Source of the DNA: Chondrosia reniformis
Lineage: Eukaryota > Porifera > Demospongiae > Chondrillida > Chondrillidae
Length of the DNA stretch: 64,000 nucleotides
Assembly (NCBI GenBank): GCA_947172415.1
Contig: OX359195.1
Span: forward strand, 4,811,501-4,875,500
Direction of reading: 5' to 3'
In this document: one piece after another, positions 22,643 to 34,324 of the stretch
How positions within the stretch are numbered: the stretch's first letter is position 1
Layout of the letters: every line of letters starts with the position of its first letter
Position numbers and translations under genes: made by a program
Notes under the pieces: model-generated
Told to the model about the DNA's origin: nothing
Databases searched by the model: none
What the model saw: the letters and a program-made list of their open reading frames with translations, nothing else

Positions 22643-25570
22643 ATGAACAATGTTTTGGAGCTGACAAAAGAAGCTATCCCTATTCTAAATGACACCAAAG
22701 ATTTAGAGGAAGTAACACTTTATAAACCTAAAATACCATGATACTATGCATGGTTATTATCAAATACTTAGATGACGCTGTAGTTACGTATACTCGATAT
22801 CATATGATACCAGCTTATTACAGAATCTATGATAACAATTGAAAGTGTATGGTTCAATCAACAATATAATAACTAAAATTAAAACCCGAAAGTTGTCTAA
22901 TATTCATGTGCTACTCTGTTTTGAGCTACAAGAGGTCTCTGAATATCAACTTGTTCTGATCATCACTAATTAGTGTGAATAACAACTAGTAGCTACTTTC
23001 TAGTTAATATAAGAGGGAAACATGATTGCTGTGGCAATTGTGTCTCAGTGCCAGAACACTGGTGGTCATTGACAGATGTTGCTTTTGTTGTTCCTTTTGA
23101 GAATGATTAGTTGTGGTTTGATTATCACCTCAATACCTATTGTCCGAATCTATACAGATAAGAAAAAAATGCACTTCTAAGTATGTTGAACTCTTAGCAA
23201 CCCGTTAGAAAAATGATAAAATTGTGACATCATGCATTTATTAATTAATATACATATACAACTGTTCAAATATTGTAAATATGAACAATTGATTAGAATA
23301 GAAGGTAAAACGTAATGGTTTGTATGTGATATTGTCCGTTATGTAGTTGGAACAGTTAATTATTAAGGTGAAAACAAGGAGAAGAGATGTGCTAAAGATT
23401 AATGAACACAAAAATAAGAGAGATAAAAGTAAGTGTTTTAGTAAAGGTAAAAGTAGGGTTTCTTTCAGGGGGTGGGGGGGCAATCCAAAAGCATCTCAGG
23501 CAAGTCATTACAATGTTATACTTATGAAGACAACAAATTATTAGTCTTTACCGCTGTAGGAAAACATACACAAAGTATTGAATGATACAGTATAATGCTG
23601 TATTGGCTTATGCTGTAATGACTTGCCTGAGACGTTTTTAAATTCAAAATTGCAGGTATTCAGATGTTGCCTGGCCGCTACCTTCATTGACAACTGGCCT
23701 AGCAACACCTGAAGGTTAATAGAAACCCAATGCAACTGATGAGTGGTAGTATTCCATGAAAAGGCTTTCTATTACACTGGTTCCGTGACATCGTTTGAAG
23801 ACCATCACACTGAGCACTTGCTCTTCCTTAATTTTTTGCTCAGATTGAGCTCCAACTGCATTAGACTAAACACCTACAGGTAATCTATGTTTCTTTATTT
23901 AGGTCTACGGACCATTCTATACCTCGTGTATGTTTTCCTACAGAGGTAAAGACCAATAATTCTTTGTCTTCAATCCATACCATATCATTTTGCTCCCCCC
24001 TTGGATAAAAAGCTGAAATAAACCTAGGAAAAATTATATTATAAGTATAAAAAATTCAGAATTCCTTCTGGAATTCCCAGTGCTAATGCAAAAATAAATT
24101 GATTATGTGTAGGTATAAGGTGTCAGGTACTATTATACTGGAACGTCAACATGGCTACTTGATAGGGTGCCTAGTGGATTGAATAGTGATAAAGTAAAAC
24201 TGTAGAACTTAATGTTGTTACGGCGGGAAGTATCACATACGACACAGTTTCTTCTTTTCTGACTTGTAGAACTAGCTGCAACTCTGGCTACCTTGGAGAG
24301 CCAGAGGAATTGTGAGGTACGGGAAACATTACCTGAAATTGATGTTAATGATCTAATTTTATTCTAATTTTATGTTTAACAGAATGTCCTATTTGAGCTC
24401 ATTATAACAGTTTAAAGATTCAGCTAAAAGGTATGTCTATTTGCATGAAATCTTTTTAGAAACAATACGTATCAGGGCTTCATTCAGGGGGGGCGAGGTA
24501 GGACATTCACCCCTCTCTTGCTGAAGAGTTTTTAGGTTGCCACTTAACTGTTTTATCAAGGTATGACACCGCCCCTGCAAAATGTTTAAAGTCAAATTCC
24601 CCCCTTACAAAACTTTCTGGATGAAACCCTGTGTATATACGTAACATGTAATATTCATGTGTAAAGTATGTGCATGTACGTATGTCTATGTACATCCCAG
24701 CAGTGCAGCTAATGCTGATTGTATAATGTTATTTCTGGTGTCTCTGCTCATGGGTGCTTAGGGATTTGCAGCTGTCTGTAGCTTCAGTTCAGTTTGATAC
24801 TTCAGTTCCAAATGACCAGATTCGAGGATGTATCCTAAACACTTTTCCATGTGTCACAGTTAAGGACATCATTGTTGTATGTACGTATACCGTATAGCTT
24901 ATTAACGCATGAAGAGATTGCCTGTGAAAATTACAACTACGTACATATGCCCATTTTTATCAGGTTGTATGTATACTTTCAAGCATTATGGACAGTATAA
25001 ATATGTACATTTACGTACATATTTCTGAAAGTGTAATACACATGTAAATTATAAAGCAATCATTTTGACTGCTGACATGCAAACATTTTATCATTTATTT
25101 TACATACGTAGCTGTTAGGCATTAGTTTTATAGTGTATGTGAATACTCTAACACACCACTTTCTACGTGATATATCTAAAATCCATAATCAAATGAAGCC
25201 CATCTTAAAGTTTCCTATTTTTGCATGCTACATCTACTTTAGAGAGCACTAAACCTAGTGAGAGTTTTGTACAAATATACAAGGGTTTTCTTCCTATTCC
25301 AATCTCCACTGGGAATCGCAAATTTAATACATACTTGTATGTACTATATAAATACTAGAAAGTAATTTGGTTGGAGAGTATTATATTATTCATTGAGGTG
25401 GTATGTATATAATTATGGAATATTATAATTAAATGTATTAGACCATTTCAGCCTTAACTGAAGATTAGTTATTAAAAAGAAGAATGGAGAACTACAGACA
25501 TTTTCTTTTGATGTCAAGACAACCTCTGAGAGTATATACTATTGCCGAGCAAAACTGGCAAAACATTTAA
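22643..25570 (+). pseudogene. Decayed duplicate of the coiled-coil gene (copy B)
   Basis: Exon 1 (22643-22711) and exon 2 (23368-23428) are kept. Exon 3 begins at 24270 but is cut at about 24356 by a deletion that also removes exon 4. The exon 5 acceptor CTCAAG has become CTCATG near 24750. Exon 6 has a 4-bp insertion (GAGAGTATATAC instead of GAGAGTAC) near 25530. No continuous product is possible. The copy in 6.5-10.2 kb lacks all these defects. Confidence 0.75.
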
Positions 25571-26040
25571 CCCTCTATGTGTCTGCATGCTTTAAGTCTT
25601 TTCTTCAAAGAAGTTTTAAAGATAATATTCATAAGTACTTAGCTGTAGCAGAAATTTATTGTAATCCACCAATGTATAATTATGATTTTAAAGAACATCA
25701 TAATATTATAGCATATCTATATGTACGTATGTAGAGCTGTGAACTTCAATCCATGGCCTCAATGGTGTGTTAAAAACAAACTAAAAAGCATTATACTTGC
25801 AACTACATTTGGCTAGTGAGTCATAAACAATTAAACTATAACATACATTCCTTGTGCAGCCTAGTATGATTGATATCCGTTTGAGGAAAAGAAACTAGGC
25901 TGTATGTATCATTTATAGCATACATAATAGTATACAAAGTGGGAACCTATGATATTGCAGAATGCATGACACTTTAAAAATATTTTATTACCTTATTTAC
26001 TCTTAAGTAATGCTTTGTGGTTCACACATTAATACATGTA

Positions 26041-26158
26041 TGATATTGCTGATGAAGACCTACGGGTTGAAACGTTCTATTCCAAAGATTTAATGTTGCT
26101 GTTGCTCAATAAACTTCATACATCATCATGATCGTGACAAATAAACCCTATCACTTCA
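26041..26158 (+). mobile_element. Short inserted element with hammerhead-ribozyme-like core, copy B only
   Basis: About 118 bp are present here and absent at the matching place in copy A (near 10715). The insertion is flanked by ATTAATACATGTATG on both sides, the target-site duplication. It contains CTGATGA (26049-26055), a short stem AGACC-TACG-GGTT and GAAAC (26069-26073), the arrangement of a hammerhead catalytic core. Such cores are known in Penelope-like elements and other small retroelements. Its 3' part, GTTGCTGTTGCTCAATAAAC, matches the arms of the element at 50424-50579. Stems I and III could not be confirmed by eye. Confidence 0.5.
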
Positions 26159-26344
26159 TTAATACATGTATGTATGTACATTTTCCACACCAATGACTTA
26201 GTATAATGAATGCAAGAGTGGAGGAGAGTATACAGCATTACTATTACTAGTGGAGGTACTATAGATATACAGTACATACATATGTTATTTTATGTATGTA
26301 CGTGGGTAGTAAATGTTTTTGCTAACACACTAAAGAGAAAATAT

Positions 26345-27012
26345 TCCAATTTTACAAACATTTGTCTTGAGCAATTTCTTCAGCTAGTTGAGTCATATCT
26401 AGTCCTGGTTGCTTTAGTTTGTTACAGAACTCCGTCCATGTTGGATTCTAAGTGATCTTGAAACATTTGTTGAGCCTGGGGTGTTAATTCACCAGATTGT
26501 ATGGAGAGGACATAGTCCTTAATACCGAGGACTATTCCTAATCTGTATATATTCCTATACGTATGGATTTAACTTAAGGTATAACTGTTAAGATTACTGT
26601 AGGTATGTAACCTCCTTATTATGTAGCAATTAATTTTTGTACATAAATAATACATTTAATGTAGCAACAAATGTACATGTGTAACATTGGGTGTTGCATT
26701 GCCTTGGTTGGTCTGAGAGTTAGAGGAAGGTGTATGCTGCCGCTTACTGGCACCTAAACCATACATGTGGAATTCATAAATATCATGTAAAATAGAATGT
26801 TCATATCATATGCGTAAATGTTTCTAACAACACATGTTCAGTAACATTTCAAGTAAATCTGAACAACAAGCATTTCTTCAAATCCTCTGAAACCTGTCTA
26901 CATCTACTTTGTTCCAGTGTCTCACATAATACAGCATAGGTGACTGGTACAGGTTTACCATCTATCCTATATACCATTTCCATCATACCAATCCTTTAGG
27001 GCATACATGAAT
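26345..27012 (-). pseudogene. Decayed duplicate of the two-death-domain gene (copy B)
   Basis: The last exon (second death domain) is interrupted by a stop where CTAAGAATCC has become CTTAGAATCC on the coding strand, and by deletions. The middle exon is recognisable near 26690-26760. The first death-domain exon is cut off at about 27012, and the remainder with the start codon is missing. Compare 10909-12040. Confidence 0.75.
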
Positions 27013-27524
27013 CATACAATATATCCAGTGTATTCAGTTACATGCAGTATACAGTATACAGTATTCACTTCAGGTCCTATGGTCTAACTTATTTTTAAGA
27101 TGAGTTATAACCAAACCTAAGGCTGAAGCTACACGAAACCGTATAGGCACTGTATATATATGTTATACATCTTCACTAACACAAGTATACACATATACAT
27201 ACAAAAGTATATAAGTGTCCCAGGTGGGAGAGCCGGAAAGACGACATCTTTTGCCTAAAGTTGAAGAATGGCATTCCAATTTTGCATCCTTAACTGATGA
27301 CATTCAATCTGCTGCAATCACAGAACTTAGCATGTGAAGACCGTTGGATTGCCCTGCTGATCTCTTTAATGTGGACTGCAAGATTTGGCTGATTCAGCCT
27401 GACTATATTTGTGGACTATATTATGTACATTTGACAGTGCCTCATTAGGTCTGTACCCTAGTGCTGTTTTTGTTTACACGTGTACTTTAATATGAAAAAA
27501 TCAACATGAAATCGTATTGTCAAC

Positions 27525-27810
27525 ATGATCAAAAAGTCCTTAAAATCTATATATATAGCTAATGCTTACGGGAGTTATCAGCAGCTGCTACTAATTAATT
27601 AAGAGACTTAAAATAGTTAGTATACGTATGTATGTATGTATGTATGATTGTTATTTAAATCTAGCTGCTACCGAAGATACATATAGTGATATAAAAGAGT
27701 GTTCCATCAATAATTCTCAACACACTCTGCAGGGGTTCTGCAACAGCAGTATAAAGTGTTAATCCTTGGCTAATTCAGCAAGACTAGACCCTCCAAAAGT
27801 GAATATCACC
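27525..27810. repeat. Copy-B-specific segment of about 285 bp
   Basis: Between GTATTGTCA and CCAATGAATATGCATGCTC copy B has about 285 bp that copy A (near 13540) lacks. It contains a TATG/TACG microsatellite at about 27625-27648. It is either an insertion here or a deletion in copy A; no clear terminal repeats. Confidence 0.55.
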
Positions 27811-28900
27811 AATGAATATGCATGCTCTGCATGCAGACTTATGGGAAAACAGTCTACTCCATAAATTTTATATTTTGTTTTAGCTTCACATGTGCATGTC
27901 AACCATTTCACCAGACTACAGGAATATTGCGTCTTAGATTATTCATGCACATATACATTTATGTACGTATAGTATATGTTATGTTTGCACTTATCAGCGC
28001 CTTAAATTTCAATAGACGTACATACCACATTTTGTAGTTTGCATATGTATGTACACAAGAAAATGCTTGGAAAAATTAGTATTAATGGTAGCTATTGAGT
28101 ATATTACCTAAAATGTTTTTGTCTTATTAAGTAAAAGCGAACTGATTCATCTATAAAAAGCTATTTGCTCTCTGATTTGTAATAAAGATAGAATCTATTA
28201 ACACTGAGGGAAAATGTAGAATATATATACGCATATACAATACTACATATATATACTTTTACTGTAGTTGCTATAGTTCAACCAAACCACAACTGTCCAG
28301 TATAATACTCATATGCTAGAGGGGCAGTAACATAAATTTGAAAGCAAACCAAATATTGGGGAACCAGTAAAACTGGCTATATGAGCAAACAAGTAACTAC
28401 AGAATTTAGCTATAGAGTATTACATGCAGTGATGCCATGCCTTCTGGCAAATGCATCTGTTGTGTTATTTGTATTTTATATCAAACCCGATTATTTAATT
28501 GGTTAGTTTTTCACATTCCTAAGCTTAATCACTTTATGCATGATTATGGGACTCACCTGCCATTTTTCTATTCCCATCCCTTATTTGCATAAATATTTTA
28601 CATAATGTTTTTATAAGAAACCACAAGAGTTTTGTTTTTCTTTGTGGCACAATTTAGTTGTAAGATTCTGTAGCCATGAATGACTAAACATTTGTCCATG
28701 GCTTATCTTTCTGAAGTACCCATGTATAAAGTACATGAAGCTTCATGTGAATACTTTAAGATGATCTGACTAGGCATATAGACTTGTGTGTACATCTGAT
28801 TAATCAAATAAGAAAACCAGAAGAGAATATTAGTAGGGAGATAAAAATAGCATTTCATTAAATTGACAACAAAAACTACATATTTTGTGAATCTGTGAAC

Positions 28901-31900
28901 TCAATTGGTAGAGTAGTTAAATAACTGTCGTTCATCCACTTGAGAAAGAATCATATCAAACTCATCATGTGATATTTCAGGAGATGCCACTGATGAAACT
29001 GTAGAATTGGTCACTTCCCCAAACCCACTGGCTTCTTGAGTGGTTAAAACATTAACTGCTTCTGACCAAAAATCAAATTCATCCTTGTCATTTATTCTTT
29101 CAGGACACTTAGGCTGAGTAGCTTCAGAGGTTGGAAAGGATAAGCAATTTCTTGTGCTGTTAAAAGGTGTCAAAACAAGTGAGGTTGGCAGAGCCTCTTT
29201 GCCAACTAAAGGTGGTGCTGTTTCTTCAGTACATTTAACATCTTTGTCAGTAACATTAGCATGAGGTTGGTTATAACAATGATCATGTTGTGGTAGCTTG
29301 TTAGTAGAAGTGCAACTTGTGATTACAGCCTCAGTTTTGACAGATTGGTTTGATAGCAATTCATCTAAACTTGAAGAACTATGGAAAGAACATAAGAAGA
29401 TACAGGACAATTAAAAATACAGAAACGTTTACGTAAATGCTCATAATTTCATATCATATGGTACACCTTAGTAAATTTTAAACTGGTAGACAAATCATTA
29501 TACATAAAGTAATAATGATTACCCTTGGGATACAACCAAGTGCTAGTTATAATGTGTTGGCCTTCTTATCAAGATAAGGTTCCTTGTAAATGTGCATGTT
29601 GTATATTTGGTGTCACTGAGTAAAGGACCATTAAGGAGTATCATAAAGTTCCCTACATATACGCACATATATGTACATACGTATATACGTACGTAGGTTG
29701 TACAGCAGGCAGAGGAAATTTAAAAATTGAAAATAATTTTAAATTAAAACATGTTTTGAAGTGACTGTTATTTAGAGACATAATTTATTCCATTTATAAA
29801 GCATACAAAATCATTCTGACTGATATACACAATTTTGAGTGACCACTCTATAAATCAGTGTAAAATGTATACAACTTTTTGTGGGACTCTTCATAGTGAA
29901 AAGTATATTGTAGCCAACCACCTTACCCAGGTAATTATTAAGCGAGGCTTCACTGTTTTACCATACATTACTACATACGTATATACAAACTGTCAATGTG
30001 CATCAATTTTTAGGGAAAGAATTTTACATATAAAGAAACCAGACACTTGAAGTCAAGAAATTACAGATACGTACACAAGATGCATAAAAAATGTATAGTG
30101 AGTTCATTGTACACTTATACCTTGCGTTCAGTAATTCTGTAAGAACATTACTTTGATTGAAAAACTCATCTTCTTCACATTGCTCATCACACTCCAAGAT
30201 GACAGCACCTTCAAGTCCTTGCAGTTAAAGAATATACACATGAACATGTATGATTGGTATGTACTATTTAGGTTAGGTACATTCATTCATATCTATTGCT
30301 GTAGATGTACAGACTTGTCAGATTCAACTACTGTGCTATTAAGTATACAACATGTACAAACAGACAGGTAAGTATACAACTAATCTAAAGTACATAAGTA
30401 TATTTACAAGTACACAGAACTAATCTAGAGTACGTACTGTACATATGAGAGCATTAGAATATGCACAGATACTAACACATGCACATACATGTACGTATGT
30501 ACATGCATGCAATGCACTAAACAATTGGACACTCAACTTTGAGGATAGGCTGGCTAGACATGAAGCTTCTAGTTGAATATTCCACCCAAAAATATAATTA
30601 ATATTTATCTAAGAGCCAGATGTAATACGAGTTGATTAAATAAGCATCCTGTACCTTGATTTTCTTTTCCCATACTATTAAGTGCCTCTGTAAGGGATTC
30701 GAGAAATTGCTGAGCATTTTGGCCTTCATTCAGAGCTCTCCTGGACTTATAATTTCCTCTTTTTGTAAGCTTTGATTTTTGCTTGGCTCTATCCTGTTTT
30801 TGAACACCTATGTACGTATGTACGCACATGACACATAAGCACACTTGGTACACATGGTATATGTTTAAAAGAAGGTACATGTGCAACCATTAACATATAA
30901 ACTCACTTTGTAATGTAGAGACAGTACATATGCAACCATTAACATATAAACCCACTTGGTAATGTAAAGACAGTACATATGCAACCATTAACATATAAAC
31001 CCACTTGGTAATGTAAAGACAGTACATATGCAACCATTAACATATAAACCCACTTGGTAATGTAAAGACAGGTGAAATTGGTCCCCATGTTACTATTGCG
31101 GTCTGAGAACATATTGAACCATTTGGACTATAGTAGCAGGTTGAGGTTCCTCCATGTGGAGAGGTGAAGGAGGCATCATCCCTGGTAACTGAAGCTGGAA
31201 AGGCCATCATTCTATTCTCACCTACAGACAATGAATGATCCTTAGTGGCTGGCGCAAGAGTAGCCAGTTACACAGAAGACAGCTATATGGAAGATGCCAT
31301 CATCAGTTGACTCTGGATTTACCCCACCCACTCATGTCTCCTGAGGAGCTCGATGAGCTAATGGATGGAACCCAAATCCACTTAATGGGAACCAGAGTCT
31401 ACCCTTAGCCACTCAAAAGATGGTCAAGCCATAGATAGTTGTTTTGTCCTATAATACGCACTTATTTATTTTTCCATTACTATCGACTCTAACTAACTTC
31501 ATTAAATACAGATTGAAAGTGGATTAGGTAGGTTGTTGACTGAATCTTGCTGTGCATCATTATCCACTGAAGGTACGTACAATCTAGTATCAGTCATTAG
31601 CAGTATTTTTATGTGCACAGTCAGCCACTTTAGAAATACATATGTACAAACCATGATGACACACTCACTCCTTCTGGGCACTACAGATGACAGGGAAGCA
31701 TGTGATTGTATGACTTCCTGATTGTTTTCAGTTGGCTTTAATTTAGCTTCAACCTGGCACTCTTGAAGTGGTTCTTTAGTTTTAGTTGCTTGCTTCTTTG
31801 CTACTTTACTTTGTGGCTGTTGTGAGTCTTGATGGCCTAAACAAGATAGCAGAAAGGTACGTATATATGTACATACTCATACAATCTTCGGATTAATACA

Positions 31901-32636
31901 ACCAAGATTTAGGGTATTGTGTACTAATAACTACATACGTACACACATAAGACACATTTGGAAGGTACACTGTAAAGTCAAAAAATATCAAAGTTGTCCA
32001 ATAAAGTATTTTTGTGCATGTAACATTCATGACATCATAAAGTCGTACCACTGTGTACAGCTTGCTATGGCCCACTTATCAAACGCATAGCTAAAAAGGA
32101 ATCAATTTGTGGTGATTGTAGTTATGCAATTAGTCTGTTTGACAGCTTTGCTTGAAAGAACGATGCCTAGACTATTATGTTTAGTTGACCTACGTATTTG
32201 GTTAATCTGTATACAAAATGTCTTCCACTTGCCATTTTGTAAAGTATTTCAAACCAGTTTGCCTAATTTATAGTACATATAGAGGTATGCATTATGATTA
32301 TAGCTATTATTTGAATGAATGAATTTGACTACTAACAATTATAGAATCCACTATACGTATATGTACACCAACAAATTGTTGCCTTAATTTAAAGGTAAGT
32401 CACAAATCAAAGTAGTCAAAGTATTCACTGTTAATGTGCGCAAGGGAGCTATTGCTTATATGCTATCTAATATGCTAAGAATGCAAATTTGCATATGAAT
32501 ATTATATAGCTAAGAAACGCACCTTAAGCTAGGTTCGTAAAATTAGCACATCACAGTTGGGATTTTAAGCGTGTACTGTAAGCCTATAATTTAACTAACC
32601 AGCTGCAGATCGTTTTCTACCTCGCTTCTTCAGCAT
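28901..32636 (-). CDS. Six-exon gene, 366-residue unrecognised nuclear-like protein
   Basis: Minus-strand exons are 32636-32600, 31836-31669, 31221-31054, 30807-30655, 30217-30121 and 29378-28901 (stop). All five junctions keep phase (1,1,1,1,2) and the total is 1101 nt. The N-terminus MLKKRGRKRSAAG resembles an AT-hook (R-G-R-K) or nuclear signal. A second basic patch (QKQDRAKQKSKLTKRGN, about residues 126-148) precedes a helical stretch QFLESLTEALNSM. The C-terminal half is acidic and Ser/Thr-rich (ECDEQCEEDEFF, SSSSLDELLSN, DEFDMILSQVDERQLF), as in activation domains. A chromatin or transcription role is inferred from composition only. The exon 3 donor lies inside a 49-bp tandem repeat. 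Its last exon is duplicated, broken, at 14724-15164. I do not recognise the family. Confidence 0.62.
30883..31072. repeat. 49-bp tandem repeat spanning an exon-intron junction
   Basis: About four units containing CAACCATTAACATATAAACC and CACTTGGTAATGTAAAGACA, spaced 49 bp (30883, 30932, 30981, 31030). On the minus strand each unit carries the last exon bases and donor TTACCAA|GTGGGT of exon 3 of the 366-residue gene. The unit at the far end has diverged to TTACAAA|GTGAGT. Confidence 0.85.
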
Positions 32637-34236
32637 TACTAAAGTTGACAGCCATTTAATTTATTGCTTAATTGCATAAATAATATGTGTAACCATGGTG
32701 ATGGAAATGTCTTATGGTATGAATAAACCACACCTCTGTATTACAATAGCAAATCCAATCTTTTTGTATTAGCTTTGCAAGTATTTTTTTATTTTTGGTA
32801 TCATGGCTATTTGAGAACAATCTGTGTTGTTGAGCAAAATATCAATCAATAAAATTTGCTTTCTGTAATTAAGTAGTGCACTTTCATGTATATATAGCTT
32901 AAAAGCATAGCTCCCCATTATTCTAAGAATAAGGGAGCCTGTATCTGTTTTACTAGCCGTAAATAAATGCAATTGCAGACATGTGGCTAGTTCCAGTGAT
33001 TCCAATTCCAGACTGCTAACTACCTGTTGGCCATCCGTGACCGGCGCACACCTGTATATTGTAATTTGGATATTAAAAGAATCAACTTTTCAACGCCTAT
33101 GTCCTCTAGCTACTATTAGAGACAAGCTATCAAAGTACTGGCCTTTTACGCGCCAGAACTGTCCCTATGACAACTGATTAACCCAAAATGGCATCCGTTA
33201 AGCACCAATCTAGCTTTCTTCGATCGCATCGTTGAAGAGTCTTTTGGGTAATCCAGTACATGTTTATAATTCTTACATGGTTAGTTGTGCATGTGTGTCG
33301 TGATTATGTAGTTCCAATATATATTGATTATATGGTTGTACTACAGAGGTAAACTTTGTAGATACGTACGTATGTGCTACTTTATTTCTGAAGCTATATA
33401 GGTATAGCAGTGTATACTTATCATGTATCATACATATAATTGGTTTATTTGCCCTCACATACCTACGTACATATGTGCACACAGGGTTTCATCTAGGGTT
33501 TCATATACATATGTATTGGTATGAACCCTATATGTACCTCTGTATATGGCTTCAGGCTGATCAAATTATAAACCTATTACTTTGAATTCTTTTTATATTC
33601 TAAATAATGCGTACATACGTACATATGTACTTTATTAGTTTAAAGATGATACTGTAAAGGCTCATTGCTGCTTGGAGGGTACTGGTTATAGATAGTTATT
33701 GAGCGTAATCGCAGCGCAGCGACTGGAATACACAATGAACAATTCAATTAATTTCCAGGACGTTTAAAGATACACACAGCCTATTTTTAGAATGTTCTTT
33801 AAATTACAATAAGATAATCAACAGAAGTGGTCATTTGTGGTAGTATAATGTATATTTTTCAATTAGCCCAACATCATGAACATCATAAGGGTGGACCTCC
33901 TTGGTTAATTACCCTGTACTACAGTACTTGTTTGTATTTGGCCCAATAATGTGTTATTGTTAGAACACTGAACTTGGGTTTATATTGATTATGTGGTTGT
34001 AGTACAGAGGTAAACTTTGTATTGCTGTTTATACTGTAAATGGTATGTACCACCTCATTCAGGTACATATGTAAACGGGATGACTTACAATCTGATATCA
34101 GTTTCACCAGAAACCATAGGGCAGTACCAGATACAACATCACAGGCATTCTTTGAATTTCTAATAAAGCTTCATACATTAAGTTGAAATGAATTTTCTTG
34201 GAAACCACTTGTTATGAATTTGATTCTGGAGAGGAC
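32637..34236. other. Intergenic upstream of tyrosinase 1
   Basis: AT-rich with TACGTA words and a direct repeat (TGGTTGTACTACAGAGGTAA with AACTTTGTA) at about 33328-33362 and 33988-34022. Frames at 32769-33005 (-) and 32983-33177 (+) overlap and have no recognisable domain. The less AT-rich patch 32980-33240 (ATGGCATCCG context at 33188) may be a promoter of an unseen gene. Confidence 0.35.
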
Positions 34237-34245
34237 TATAAATAG
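34237..34245 (+). promoter_or_regulatory. TATA box of tyrosinase 1
   Basis: TATAAATAG, 88 bp before the ATG at 34325. The same word stands at nearly the same distance before tyrosinase 2. Confidence 0.65.
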
Positions 34246-34324
34246 GAAGATATCTGCGTAGGTTCTTACAACTCTTCCTCCTCAATCCAGAGAGAGCTAG
34301 TGGTTAGATTTGTGGGCTAACAAA

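Noticed and set aside
31240-31409. Protein-like + frame (HPLMSPEELDELMDGTQI) in an intron of the 366-residue gene
   Set aside because: Slightly GC-richer and suggestive of a transposon relic, but short, without splice sites or a recognised family.
32769-33005. 78-codon minus frame
   Set aside because: AT-rich, no motif, overlaps another frame on the opposite strand; possible chance open frame.
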